The notes: generated by a model from the sequence alone, not told the origin. A stretch of DNA of 64,000 bases from Streptomyces xinghaiensis S187 (GCF_000220705.2 NZ_CP023202.1:2542001-2606000), one strand, 5' to 3'; shown: positions 18,285 through 26,859, numbered from the stretch's first letter. Numbers and translations are program-made.

Positions 18285-18805
18285 CCCCGGACCGGGACGA
18301 GACCGCCGACCGGGCCGCACCCGATCCGCAGCCCCCTCCCGGGCCCGGCCCCGCCGAACCCGCCACTCCCCCCGGGCCGGCCACCGGCCCGGGGCGGAGC
18401 ACCGCTCCCCGGACGGACACCGCCCCGGGGGAGGACACCGCCCCGGAGCCGGAGCCGGACACCGCCACCGCCACCGCCACCGCCTCAGCCAACACAAGGC
18501 GGTCGAGCCCTGCCTCCCAGGCCGACCCCGCGGCGGCCACGGCACCCGCTCAGCGACGGCCGCGGCAGCAGCGCAAGCAGGTGCTGCTGCGGCTCGACCC
18601 GGCCGTCCACGACGCCCTCGCCGCCTGGGCCGCCGCCGAACTCCGCTCCACCAACGCCCAGATCGAATTCCTCCTCCGCCGCGCCCTCTCGGACGCCGGC
18701 CGCCTCCCGAAAACGGCCCGCCCGATCCCGAAACGGGGCCGCCCACCGAAGTCAGGCGCAGAGGACGGCGGTCCGGCACCCACTCCGGACACCGGCCCGG
18801 TCTGA
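18281..18805 (+). CDS. Protein with C-terminal ribbon-helix-helix-like domain, coupled to SPFH gene
   Basis: 174 aa. The first 100 residues are Pro/Ala/Asp-rich, including a TATATATA stretch encoded by four ACCGCC repeats (about 18463-18486). Residues about 100-145 read KQVLLRLDPAVHDALAAWA and RSTNAQIEFLLRRALSDAG, the beta-strand plus two-helix pattern of Arc/MetJ-type DNA-binding proteins; a basic, Pro-rich tail follows. The GTG start overlaps the SPFH stop (GTGA), implying fixed stoichiometry. DNA binding is inferred, not shown, and a role linking a membrane scaffold to a DNA-binding protein is speculative. Confidence 0.75.
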   Translation: MTPDRDETADRAAPDPQPPPGPGPAEPATPPGPATGPGRSTAPRTDTAPGEDTAPEPEPDTATATATASANTRRSSPASQADPAAATAPAQRRPRQQRKQVLLRLDPAVHDALAAWAAAELRSTNAQIEFLLRRALSDAGRLPKTARPIPKRGRPPKSGAEDGGPAPTPDTGPV

Positions 18806-18964
18806 CAGAAAGGGCGGGCAGGCTGAGCGGGATCATCCGCAACGCCTCGCGAGCCGGGCCGACACCTCGTCCACACGAGCAGCGTAGGCCCTGGGCGGGC
18901 GAAGTCCGCGTCCACGGGAGAGCGTTCGGGAGCGTGTTAGCGCGGTGGCGTCACGGTCATGCGG

Positions 18965-19387
18965 TCAGCCCTCCGTCGCACCGCCGGCGTCCATGTCGTT
19001 CTCCTCGACGGTCAGGAGATCGTCGGGGCTGAGCAGGACCGGCCCGCCGTGCTCGGCTTCGCCGGATTCGCTGCCGCCGGGATGGCTGGGGGGATCCGCC
19101 CGCTCGGCCGGTCGCCCGGGGACCGCCGAGCGAGTCCCCCTGGTGACCAGTTCGGCCAGTTCCGTCACCACGTCCGGGCGGGCCCGGCCCAGTTCGACGA
19201 GCGGGCGGCCGGTGATGACCGGCCATTGGTCGACGCCGAGCGACGGCAGCGTCAACCCGGCCCCGTCGAGGGCTTCGGCGAGCGCCTGCGCCGCGTCCTC
19301 CGCCTCCTCCCAGGGGTCCGGACGCCACTTCGGGACCGGTCCGTGCCCGCCTCGGCGCCCCTGGCTGTCCGCGCCCGTCATCTCCAT
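18965..19387 (-). CDS. Hypothetical protein
   Basis: About 140 aa from ATG at 19387 (MEMTGADSQGRRGG). Not recognised. The middle reads PDPWEEAEDAAQALAEALDG, DQWPVITGRPLVELGRARPD and VTELAELVTRG, a compact helical pattern; the C-terminus is acidic (SPDDLLTVEENDMDAGG). No signal or membrane segment. In-frame starts at 19381 and 19462 are possible. Divergent from the XRE regulator, so it may share its control region. Confidence 0.55.
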   Translation of the reverse strand: MEMTGADSQGRRGGHGPVPKWRPDPWEEAEDAAQALAEALDGAGLTLPSLGVDQWPVITGRPLVELGRARPDVVTELAELVTRGTRSAVPGRPAERADPPSHPGGSESGEAEHGGPVLLSPDDLLTVEENDMDAGGATEG

Positions 19388-19538
19388 GTGCCGTCGCCCG
19401 TCCGTGCGTTGCCTCGCCGGCCGCACTCCCTTCGAGTGAGCCGTGACGTTCCGTGCTCCCATCGTCGCGGTGCGCGGCTAGCGTCACCAGGGCTGATGGT
19501 TGACGGCCCGGGCCGTCAAGAGGGGAGGACCTGCACCG

Positions 19539-20351
19539 ATGTCCGCTGCCGACGAACTCGACCCGACGTCTTCCGTCCTGGCCTTCTTCGCCTCGGAGCT
19601 GCGGCGCGTCCGCCGGGAGGCAGGGGTCCCCCAGAAGGAACTGGCCAGGCGGGCTTACATCACCCCGTCGCTGCTGTGCAAGATCGAGTCGGCCTGCCGG
19701 GTGCCGTCACAGGACCTGGCGGAGCAGTTCGACCAAGTGCTGGGCACGGAAGGACACTTCGTGCGGCTCTGGCCGCTGGTCATCAAGCACGCGTATCCGT
19801 CGTGGTTCCGGCCGTATGTGGAACTGGAGCGTGCCGCCACAGTCATCCGCTCGTTCCAGCTCCAGTTCGTGCACGGACTCCTGCAGACGGAGGACTATGC
19901 GAGGGCCGTGCTGGCTGCGGGTCGCCCGGACTGCGTTGAGGATCTACTCACCGCACGGCTTGAGCGGCAGCGTGTTCTCAACCGCGAGACACCACCTCAG
20001 CTGTGGCTCATCCTCGATGAGACCGTGCTGCGCCGGGTGATCGGCAGTCCAGCCGTGATGCACGCGCAGTTGAGCAGGCTTTTGGAGGCAGCTGAGCGGC
20101 CACGGAACGTCATCCAGGTCGTGCCGTACGCTGCGGGCGCACACGCGGGTTTCGGGCCGTTCACCGTCCTTTCCTTCGCTGAAGGCGCAGATGTCGTACA
20201 CGAGGACGGCTTCTCCCGCGGACAACTTCTGGCCGATCCGGGGGACGTCAACGCGGCCGTGCGCTCCTATGATCTGCTCAGGGCCGTCGCCCTGTCGCCC
20301 AGCGCGTCCGTAGAGCTGATCACCGCTGCCATGAAGGAACTGAGCCCATGA
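19539..20351 (+). CDS. XRE-family regulator with DUF5753 (WhiJ-like)
   Basis: 270 aa. The N-terminal helix-turn-helix reads ELRRVRREAGVPQKELARRA and YITPSLLCKIESACRVPS (about residues 20-65). The rest is DUF5753, with the family hallmarks SWFRPYVELERAA, IRSFQLQFVHGLLQTEDYAR, LILDETVLRRVIGS and QVVPYAAGAHAGFGPFTVL. Such regulators occur in many copies in Streptomyces, usually beside DUF397 proteins, and influence development or act like toxin-antitoxin modules. GGGGAGGA lies 9 nt before the ATG. The stop overlaps the first DUF397 start (ATGA). Confidence 0.9.
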   Translation: MSAADELDPTSSVLAFFASELRRVRREAGVPQKELARRAYITPSLLCKIESACRVPSQDLAEQFDQVLGTEGHFVRLWPLVIKHAYPSWFRPYVELERAATVIRSFQLQFVHGLLQTEDYARAVLAAGRPDCVEDLLTARLERQRVLNRETPPQLWLILDETVLRRVIGSPAVMHAQLSRLLEAAERPRNVIQVVPYAAGAHAGFGPFTVLSFAEGADVVHEDGFSRGQLLADPGDVNAAVRSYDLLRAVALSPSASVELITAAMKELSP

Positions 20352-20563
20352 CGACGACCGTTCCACGGGACCTCTCCAGCCTGACGTGGCGCAAGAGCAG
20401 CCACAGCAGCGGCAACGGCGGTGAGTGCCTCGAAGTTGCCGACGGTGTCGCGGACACCGTCCCAGTCCGTGACAGCAAGGACCCGCAAGGCCCCGCCCTG
20501 ACTTTCCCGGCCACCGCTTGGACCGCCTTCGTCACCGGCATCAGGGCGGGCCGCCTCTTCTGA
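20348..20563 (+). CDS. DUF397 protein, copy 1
   Basis: 71 aa. The DUF397 core LTWRKSSHSSGNGGECLEVA, VPVRDSKDPQGPALTF and a final TAFVTGIRAGRLF are all present. DUF397 proteins are small partners of XRE/DUF5753 regulators, possibly modulating them. The ATGA overlap with the regulator implies coupling. Similar in sequence and length to the next gene, so the pair arose by tandem duplication. Confidence 0.88.
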   Translation: MTTTVPRDLSSLTWRKSSHSSGNGGECLEVADGVADTVPVRDSKDPQGPALTFPATAWTAFVTGIRAGRLF

Positions 20564-20576
20564 AGGGCCAACTCTC

Positions 20577-20786
20577 ATGGCTGAGACGACAGGTGCCCCC
20601 GACGCGGCATGGCGCAAGAGCAGCTACAGCAGCGGCAACGGCGGTAATTGCGTCGAAGTGGCGGGCGGCGTCACGAACACCGTCCCCGTCCGCGACAGCA
20701 AGAACCCGCACGGCCCCGCCCTCGCCTTCGAGGCCGCCGCCTGGGCCACCTTCGTCAGCGGCGTGAAGACCGGCCGCCTCTCCTGA
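20577..20786 (+). CDS. DUF397 protein, copy 2
   Basis: 69 aa paralog 13 bp after copy 1, with AWRKSSYSSGNGGNCVEVA, VPVRDSKNPHGPALAF and ATFVSGVKTGRLS. Differences from copy 1 cluster in the N-terminal residues and around the GVTNTV/GVADTV loop. The two may bind the same regulator with different affinity. Confidence 0.87.
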   Translation: MAETTGAPDAAWRKSSYSSGNGGNCVEVAGGVTNTVPVRDSKNPHGPALAFEAAAWATFVSGVKTGRLS

Positions 20787-20817
20787 CGCGGCGGCCGGTC
20801 AACCGCCAACCGTCCCG

Positions 20818-21018
20818 TCAGCCCGCCTGCCGGGGCGGCTCCGCTTCTCGGACCCGGTTCGGGTCCTCCACGCCGCCGGTGCGGGCCTCGGTGCGGCGAC
20901 CCCGGGCGAGATAGTCCCGGACGATCAGCTCCACCGCGTCCTGCGGGTTCTTCGCGCCCGACAGCAGCATCACCTCGATCACGAGATCCGCGTCGAGCGT
21001 TACCGTCACCTTCGCCAT
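20818..21018 (-). CDS. VapB/DUF2191-like antitoxin without adjacent toxin
   Basis: 66 aa from ATG at 21018. AKVTVTLDADLVIEVMLLSG is the ribbon strand and first helix of VapB-type antitoxins, followed by NPQDAVELIVRDYLARGRR. The C-terminal 20 residues, which would hold a toxin-binding tail, read EARTGGVEDPNRVREAEPPR. No PIN-domain toxin lies next to it on either side, so it is an orphan or a stand-alone regulator. It is convergent with the DUF397 genes, 31 bp apart. Confidence 0.7.
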   Translation of the reverse strand: MAKVTVTLDADLVIEVMLLSGAKNPQDAVELIVRDYLARGRRTEARTGGVEDPNRVREAEPPRQAG

Positions 21019-21197
21019 GGTGGGCCCTCCCCTTCCGACCGGAGCACAGCATCCCCCGGTCCGGCGCATTCGACCAGCGCCGAGCCGGCCTCCGGCTGAT
21101 CACACTTTCGGGTGAGGCGTCCCCGCCCTGGGGCAACTGCCGGACTCGGCAACCAGAATGGTGGCCCCTGGGCCCTCGGATCAGAGCAGGAGCCTTC

Positions 21198-21818
21198 TTG
21201 TCCGATCGCACGCCGGTGGCCGAACCCGGAAGCCACAACCGTACGGCCCTGCTGGACGAGGCGGAATGGATCTCCCAGCGGCTGCCCGGGTGCCGCGTCG
21301 AGATCCTTGACGGCGAGATCACCGTGACGCCTCTGGCCGGCGCGGCGCACGCCGAAGCACTGACCGATGTCACGGTTCAGCTCATCCATCTGCACGATCG
21401 GCGGACGCGTGTGGTGCAGCGGGTCGGCCTGTGGCTCCCCGGCGGGCCGTCCGACTTCGCGGTGCCCGACCTGTCCGTCATCGACGGCGACTACAACAAC
21501 CACCTGGTCGCGTACAACTGCTACGCCCCGGCCGTCTTCCGGCTGGTCCTTGAAGTCACCGCGCACAACTACGGCAACGAGCGCCGGAAGACTGCCGCGT
21601 ACGCGGCCGCCGGTATTCCCGTGTACGTACTCGCCGACCGCGCGGAGCGTCTGGTACACGTGCTCACCGACCCTCGCGAAGGGCGGTACCGGAAGCGCGC
21701 GACGTACCGGCCCGGCGAGTCGTTCGCGCTCCCCGAAGCCGTCGGCGAGCCCGTTCGCCTCTCCGCCGACAGCGCGCTCGGCCCTCGTGAGACGCCCGGT
21801 CCGGCGGGCCCCCGATAA
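21198..21818 (+). CDS. Uma2-family (DUF820) putative endonuclease-fold protein
   Basis: 206 aa with a TTG start; AGGAG lies 7 nt upstream. The PD-(D/E)XK-like pattern of the Uma2 family is visible: LPGCRVEILDGEITVTPLAG, FAVPDLSVIDGDY and FRLVLEVTAHNYGNERRKTAAY (E and K catalytic candidates), then GIPVYVLADR. These proteins are numerous in Streptomyces and cyanobacteria; nuclease activity is inferred from the fold and no target is known. Confidence 0.82.
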   Translation: MSDRTPVAEPGSHNRTALLDEAEWISQRLPGCRVEILDGEITVTPLAGAAHAEALTDVTVQLIHLHDRRTRVVQRVGLWLPGGPSDFAVPDLSVIDGDYNNHLVAYNCYAPAVFRLVLEVTAHNYGNERRKTAAYAAAGIPVYVLADRAERLVHVLTDPREGRYRKRATYRPGESFALPEAVGEPVRLSADSALGPRETPGPAGPR

Positions 21819-21887
21819 CCCCAACCCAGCGACCGGGCACCGGCGTTGACCACGCTGAGCTGCGAGAACGGCGCCGCCCACCACACC

Positions 21888-21915
21888 TATACACCCCGTG
21901 TATACACCTGGTGTA
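21888..21915. promoter_or_regulatory. Double palindrome, probable PadR operator
   Basis: TATACAC-CCC-GTGTATA (21888-21904) overlaps TACACC-T-GGTGTA (21903-21915); the centre GTGTATACAC is itself a perfect palindrome. It sits 12-39 bp before the PadR gene start, overlapping the likely -10. Two dimer sites sharing a half-site suggest cooperative autorepression. Confidence 0.65.
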
Positions 21916-21926
21916 CAGTGCTCCGC

Positions 21927-22451
21927 ATGTCCATTGGTCACACTCTGCTCGGGCTGCTGGAGTCCGGGCCGCGCCACGGTTACGACCTCAAGCGCGCCTT
22001 CGACGAACGCTTCGGCCACGACCGGCCGCTGCACTACGGCCAGGTCTACTCGACCATGTCCCGGCTGCTGAAGAACGGCCTCGTGGAGGTCGACGGCATC
22101 GAGCCCGGCGGTGGGCCCGAGCGGAAGCGGTACGCCATCACCGACGCCGGGATCACCGACGTCGGGGAGTGGCTCGCCTCGCCCGAGAAGCCGGAGCCGT
22201 ATCTCCAGTCGACCCTCTACACCAAGGTCGTCCTCGCGCTGCTGACCCACCGCGACGCCACCGAACTCCTCGACCGGCAGCGGTCGGAGCATCTGCGGCT
22301 GATGCGCGAGCTGACCCGGCGCAAGACGAGCGGCGACCTCGCCGACCAGCTCATCTGCGACCACGCCCTCTTCCATCTCGAAGCCGATCTGCGCTGGCTG
22401 GAACTGACCGCCGCCCGGCTCGACGCGCTCGCCTCGGAGGTCCGCGCATGA
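21927..22451 (+). CDS. PadR-family transcriptional regulator
   Basis: 174 aa from ATG at 21927. MSIGHTLLGLLESGPRHGYD is the classic PadR start, then FDERFGHDRPLHYGQVYSTM (recognition helix) and the wing LVEVDGIEPGGGPERKRYAI. The C-terminal half (about 95-174) is the dimerisation domain. The longer in-frame start at 21846 would run through the operator and is rejected. ATGA overlap with the ABC gene makes a three-gene operon. PadR repressors next to BceAB-like transporters usually sense a membrane-active compound or drug. Confidence 0.93.
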   Translation: MSIGHTLLGLLESGPRHGYDLKRAFDERFGHDRPLHYGQVYSTMSRLLKNGLVEVDGIEPGGGPERKRYAITDAGITDVGEWLASPEKPEPYLQSTLYTKVVLALLTHRDATELLDRQRSEHLRLMRELTRRKTSGDLADQLICDHALFHLEADLRWLELTAARLDALASEVRA

Positions 22452-23176
22452 ACCCCGGAACCGCCCCCACACCCGTGCAGGGCACCGCGCCAGATGAGGC
22501 CGGCGCCCTGCTGGCCGCGGAGGATCTGCACAAGACCTACGGCACCACCCCCGCCCTCGACGGGGCCTCCTTCGCCATCCGGCCCGGAGAGATCGTCGCC
22601 GTCATGGGCCCATCCGGCTCCGGCAAGTCGACGCTGCTCCACTGCCTCGCCGGGATCATCACGCCGGACTCCGGCCAGGTCCTCTACCGGGGCCGGAACA
22701 TGTCGGCCATGCCGGACGCCGAGCGGAGCGCGCTGCGGCGCGGCGAGTTCGGGTTCGTGTTCCAGTTCGGGCAGCTCGTGCCGGAGCTGACCTGCGTCGA
22801 GAACGTCGCCCTGCCGCTCCGCCTGCACGGCACGGGACGCAAGGAGGCCGAGTCCCGCGCCGCCGCCTGGATGGACCGGCTGGAGGTGAGCGACGTCCGG
22901 GACAAGCGGCCCGGCGAGGTCTCCGGCGGCCAGGGGCAGCGCGTGGCCGTGGCCCGCGCGCTCGTGAGCGGGCCGCGCGTGCTGTTCGCCGACGAACCGA
23001 CCGGCGCCCTGGACTCCCTCAACGGCGAGCGCGTCATGCAGCTCCTCACCGAGGCGGCCCGCTCCACCAACGCCGCCGTCGTCCTCGTGACCCACGAGGC
23101 GCGGGTGGCGGCCTACTCCGACCGCGAGGTCGTCGTACGGGACGGCGTCGCCCGGGACATGGCGGGTGCGGTATGA
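22448..23176 (+). CDS. ABC transporter ATP-binding protein (MacB/LolD type)
   Basis: 242 aa. Walker A GPSGSGKS, Q-loop in FQFGQLVPELTCVENV, signature VSGGQGQRVAVARALVS, Walker B VLFADEPTGALDSLNGE and switch His in LVTHEARVAAYSD are all intact. Belongs to the LolD/MacB/BceA class that pairs with FtsX-like permeases, matching the gene that follows with an ATGA overlap. Likely exports or expels an amphipathic compound. Confidence 0.94.
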   Translation: MNPGTAPTPVQGTAPDEAGALLAAEDLHKTYGTTPALDGASFAIRPGEIVAVMGPSGSGKSTLLHCLAGIITPDSGQVLYRGRNMSAMPDAERSALRRGEFGFVFQFGQLVPELTCVENVALPLRLHGTGRKEAESRAAAWMDRLEVSDVRDKRPGEVSGGQGQRVAVARALVSGPRVLFADEPTGALDSLNGERVMQLLTEAARSTNAAVVLVTHEARVAAYSDREVVVRDGVARDMAGAV

Positions 23177-25608
23177 CCAGCACGGAAACCAGCACCGAAA
23201 CCGGCACCGGGATACGCGCGAAGCCGGACACCGCCGCCCCTCCGCCGCCCGGCACCGACTCCCGTTCGACCCCGTCCCGCTGGGCCGCCGACCTCCTCAT
23301 GGGCGCCCGGTTCGCGTTCACCGGCGGGCGTGAGGGCTGGATCCGCGCGGTGCTCACCGCCGTCGGCGTCGGCCTCGGTGCCGCCCTGCTCCTCGCGGCG
23401 GCCTCCGTTCCGGAGATCATGTCCAGCCGGGACGCGCGCGGCGCCGAACGTTCCGCCTCCAACTTCGGCGAGGAGGTGACGCCCGGACCGGGCACCATCG
23501 AGGTCGGCCAGGCCAACACCGAGTACCGCGGCGAGGGCATCAACGGCCTGCTGGTGCGGGCCGACGGGGACGAGCCGCCGGTGCCGCCCGGCCTCTCGGA
23601 ACTCCCCGGCCCCGGCGAGATGGCGGTCTCCCCGGCTCTCCGGAAGCTGCTGGACTCCCCCGATGGGGAGCTGCTGCGGGAACGCCTGGACCACCGGATC
23701 ACCGCCACCGTCGGCCGGGAGGGACTGCTCGGCCCGAGCGACCTGGTCTACTACGCGGGCGCCACCGAGGAGGACTTCGCCACCGGGCACACGTACCGCC
23801 TGGACTCCTTCGGCTACGAGGCGGAGAGCGAGCCCCTGCCCGCCGAGCTGCTGCTGCTGGTCATCATCATCTGCGTGGTGCTGCTGCTCCCCGTGATGAC
23901 CTTCATCGGGACGGCGGTGCGCTTCGGCGGCGAGCGGCGCGACCGGCGGCTGGCCGCCCTGCGGCTGGTCGGCGCGGACGGCCGGATGGTCCGGCGGATC
24001 GCCGCCGGTGAGGCCATGGCGGGCGCGTTGCTGGGGCTCGCCGTCGGGGCCGTGCTGTTCCTGCTGGTGCGGACGTCGATCGAGTCGGTGGTGCTGTTCG
24101 ACGTCAGCACCTTCGCCTCCGACCTCCGGCCGTCGCCACTGCTGGCCGCCCTCATCGTGCTGGCCGTGCCGGCGTCCGCGGTGGTCGTCACCCTGCTGGT
24201 GCTGCGCGGGGTCGTCATCGAACCGCTCGGAGTGGTGCGCAGCGCCGTCCCGCGCCGCCGCCGGCTGTGGTGGCGGCTGCTGCTGCCCGGCCTGGGCCTC
24301 GCCCTGCTGCTGCCGATGGTGGGCGGCTGGACCGAGGACGGCCCGGGGAGCGGTGACTGGGAGACGTACCAGGTCGCCGCGGGCACGGTGCTCGTGCTCA
24401 CCGGGGTCGCCGGGCTGCTGCCGTGGCTGGTCGAGTCGGTGGTGCACCGGATGTCCGGCGGGCCCGTCCCCTGGCAGCTCGCGGTCCGCCGGCTCCAGCT
24501 CAGCAGCGGCACCGCGGCCCGCGCGGTCAGCGGGATCACCGTGGCCGTGGCCGGTGCCATCGCGATCCAGATGCTGTTCGCCAGTGCCGAGGCGCAGAAC
24601 ACGAAGGAGACGGGCCACGACCTCAGCCGGGCCCAGATGGGGGTCTCCGTCAGCGAGGGGAAGGGCGGCCTGGCCCGGGAGCTGACCGAGCGCTTCCACG
24701 CCACCGAGGGCGTCACCGGAGTGATCAGCTACTCCCAGAGCCATGTCACCGAGCCCAAGGCCGAGGTCCGGGAATCGCCGCGGTACACACAGATCACCGT
24801 CGCCGGCTGCGCCACGCTCCGCGAGCTGATCACGATCGACGGGCGCTGTGCGGACGGCGACACGTTCGTCACCCCGGCCGGCGACGAGTTCGAGCAGTTC
24901 GCCCGGCCCGGCACCACGCTCGACCTCCGCACGGACGAGAACGGTGAACCGACCGACGACCCGCTGCTGTGGACGGTGCCCGAGACGGCCAGGGAGGCCG
25001 GCTACCGCGTGGACCCGCAAGGCGGGCGGCAGCCCGGCGTTTTCGCCACCCCGTCCGCCCTGGACGTGAACAAGCTGCAGGAGCCGCAGGTCATGGCCGA
25101 TCTGCGGCTGGACCCGCGCGTTCCGGACGCGGCCGAGCACGTCCGCAACACCATGGCCGAGGCGGCCCCGCTGGGCGAGGTGTACACCCTGCGCAGCACG
25201 GTGCAGGGCGAGCGCTTCACCGCCATCAGCCGCGCGCTGTTCATCGGGGCGACCGCCACGCTGCTGCTCATCGGCGCGAGCATGATCGTCTCCACCCTGG
25301 AGCAGCTCCGGGAGCGCCGCCGACTGCTCTCCGTCCTCGTGGCCTTCGGCACCCGGCGCCGGACGCTCGCCTGGTCGGTGCTGTGGCAGACGGCGGTGCC
25401 GGTGGCGCTCGGGCTGGCACTCGCCGCCGCCGGCGGGGTCGGGCTGGGGGCCATCCTGCTGAAGATGGTCAACACCCCGGTGTCCGTGGACTGGTCGAGC
25501 CTGGGTCTGATGACGGGGGTCGGCGCGGGGCTGGTGCTGCTGGTCACCCTGCTGAGCCTGCCGCCGCTGTGGCGGATGATGCGGCCGGACGGGCTCCGCA
25601 CGGAGTAG
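23173..25608 (+). CDS. FtsX-family ABC transporter permease
   Basis: 811 aa. One membrane helix near residues 60-80 (VLTAVGVGLGAALLLAAASV), a periplasmic domain, a central block of helices (about 230-470; LLLVIIICVVLLLPVMTFIG, ALIVLAVPASAVVVTLLVL) and a C-terminal FtsX block (about 690-800; LFIGATATLLLIGASMIVST, LLSVLVAFGTRRRTLAWSV). The duplicated FtsX arrangement with a large extracytoplasmic domain is that of mechanotransmission/BceB-like exporters. Third gene of the PadR operon. Confidence 0.9.
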   Translation: MTSTETSTETGTGIRAKPDTAAPPPPGTDSRSTPSRWAADLLMGARFAFTGGREGWIRAVLTAVGVGLGAALLLAAASVPEIMSSRDARGAERSASNFGEEVTPGPGTIEVGQANTEYRGEGINGLLVRADGDEPPVPPGLSELPGPGEMAVSPALRKLLDSPDGELLRERLDHRITATVGREGLLGPSDLVYYAGATEEDFATGHTYRLDSFGYEAESEPLPAELLLLVIIICVVLLLPVMTFIGTAVRFGGERRDRRLAALRLVGADGRMVRRIAAGEAMAGALLGLAVGAVLFLLVRTSIESVVLFDVSTFASDLRPSPLLAALIVLAVPASAVVVTLLVLRGVVIEPLGVVRSAVPRRRRLWWRLLLPGLGLALLLPMVGGWTEDGPGSGDWETYQVAAGTVLVLTGVAGLLPWLVESVVHRMSGGPVPWQLAVRRLQLSSGTAARAVSGITVAVAGAIAIQMLFASAEAQNTKETGHDLSRAQMGVSVSEGKGGLARELTERFHATEGVTGVISYSQSHVTEPKAEVRESPRYTQITVAGCATLRELITIDGRCADGDTFVTPAGDEFEQFARPGTTLDLRTDENGEPTDDPLLWTVPETAREAGYRVDPQGGRQPGVFATPSALDVNKLQEPQVMADLRLDPRVPDAAEHVRNTMAEAAPLGEVYTLRSTVQGERFTAISRALFIGATATLLLIGASMIVSTLEQLRERRRLLSVLVAFGTRRRTLAWSVLWQTAVPVALGLALAAAGGVGLGAILLKMVNTPVSVDWSSLGLMTGVGAGLVLLVTLLSLPPLWRMMRPDGLRTE

Positions 25609-25793
25609 CGCCGGGTAGCGCCCCCGCACACCGAAGTGGAGATCCGGCACCGTCCGGTATGTCGTCCGCAGGGGGGACGGTATGCCGGACGGTGCCGCGT
25701 TCCGTCGCGGTAGCGGCCGGGGCCATGGACTCTCGCGGTGGCCCGCCGGTCCGGGGCCCGCCGGTCCCAGCCCCCTGAAGCCCGCGCGTGCGG

Positions 25794-26780
25794 TTACGCC
25801 CGGTCCGGCGGGGGCGCCTGCGCCGGCAGGACCCGTACCGGCAGCTCCGTCAGTGCCTCGCGCAGCGCGTCCGCGAACGCCTCGAACTCCTCCTGCCGGG
25901 CCGCCCCGGTGCGCAGGGCGAGCGCGATCCGGCGGGACGGGGCCGGGTCCGCGAAGGAGCCGGCGGCCAGCCGTGTGGACCGCCCGGTCTCCACGCACAG
26001 CGCGGTGCGCGGCAGCAGGGTGACGCCGAGTCCGCCGGCGACGAGCTGGACCAGGGTGGAGAGCCCGGCCGCGCTGGTGGTGGCCCGTGCGCCGTCCCGG
26101 CGGCCCGCCTCCCGGCAGATGTCCAGCGCCTGGTCGCGCAGGCAGTGCCCCTCGTCGAGCAGCAGGAGGTCGAGGTCGCGCAGCGCCTGCCGGGGGATGC
26201 CGGAGCGGCCGGCGAGCGGGTGCCCGCTCGGGGTGGCGAGCACGAAGTCCTCGTCGAACAGCGGGAGTTCGGTCACCCCGGAGGCGCCGAGGGGTACCGC
26301 GAGCAGCAGCAGGTCCAGCCGGCCCCGGCCGAGGCCGTGCAGCAGGGAGGCGGTCTGCTCCTCGTGGACCTGGAGGTCCAGGTCCGGGTAGCGGTCGCGG
26401 ACCAGCCTCAGCACCGTGGGCAGCAGGTAGGGCGCCACCGTGGGGATCACGCCGAGGCGCAGCGTGCCGGTGAACGGCGCCCGCGCGGCCTCGGCCTCCT
26501 CCAGGAACTCGCCGACGGACTCCAGGACCGTACGGGCCCGCGCGGCCAGCCGGGCCCCGGCGGGTGTCAGCAGCACCTTGCGTGTCGTACGCTCCAGAAG
26601 CCGCACCCCGAGCACCTCCTCCAGCGCGGACACGGCGCCGGAGAGCGCGGGTTGGCTCATTCCGATGTCAGCGGCCGCGTCGCGGAAGTGCAGATGCTCG
26701 GCCACGGCGGCAAAGGCCCGCAGCTGCGCGAGAGTTGGCTGACGTGCGCCGTTGCGCCCCAACCCGCGTACCGCTTGCAC
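25794..26780 (-). CDS. oxyR: LysR-family peroxide sensor OxyR
   Basis: 328 aa. N-terminal LysR helix-turn-helix: QLRAFAAVAEHLHFRDAAAD and MSQPALSGAVSALEEVLG. The two redox cysteines sit in DEGHCLRDQALDICREAG, the same spacing as the E. coli OxyR pair, so disulfide sensing of hydrogen peroxide is well supported. Divergent from ahpC, with an ATAG-N7-CTAT element between them. Controls ahpCD and its own expression. Confidence 0.94.
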   Translation of the reverse strand: MQAVRGLGRNGARQPTLAQLRAFAAVAEHLHFRDAAADIGMSQPALSGAVSALEEVLGVRLLERTTRKVLLTPAGARLAARARTVLESVGEFLEEAEAARAPFTGTLRLGVIPTVAPYLLPTVLRLVRDRYPDLDLQVHEEQTASLLHGLGRGRLDLLLLAVPLGASGVTELPLFDEDFVLATPSGHPLAGRSGIPRQALRDLDLLLLDEGHCLRDQALDICREAGRRDGARATTSAAGLSTLVQLVAGGLGVTLLPRTALCVETGRSTRLAAGSFADPAPSRRIALALRTGAARQEEFEAFADALREALTELPVRVLPAQAPPPDRA

Positions 26781-26800
26781 CGGTCACCCTCCTCCTGTCA

Positions 26801-26859
26801 ATAGGTGGATCCTATCAATATGCCGGCGCGTGTCGATTTCTTTGATCAATAGCGGCTAT
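26801..26859. promoter_or_regulatory. OxyR binding region between oxyR and ahpC
   Basis: ATAG-N7-CTAT at 26801-26815 fits one dimer half of the OxyR box. A second palindrome ATAG-CGG-CTAT lies at 26849-26859. TCAATA occurs three times in the gap (about 26798, 26815, 26846). This is the only AT-rich region nearby and separates divergent oxyR and ahpC. Confidence 0.65.

Noticed and set aside
18806..18964. Possible gene or terminator in the gap between convergent genes
   Set aside because: No open frame with a credible start and no clear hairpin was seen.
23113..25998. 961-codon minus-strand open frame opposite the FtsX permease
   Set aside because: High-GC shadow frame; composition is Arg/Gly/Gln-rich with no domain, and the plus-strand permease explains the region.
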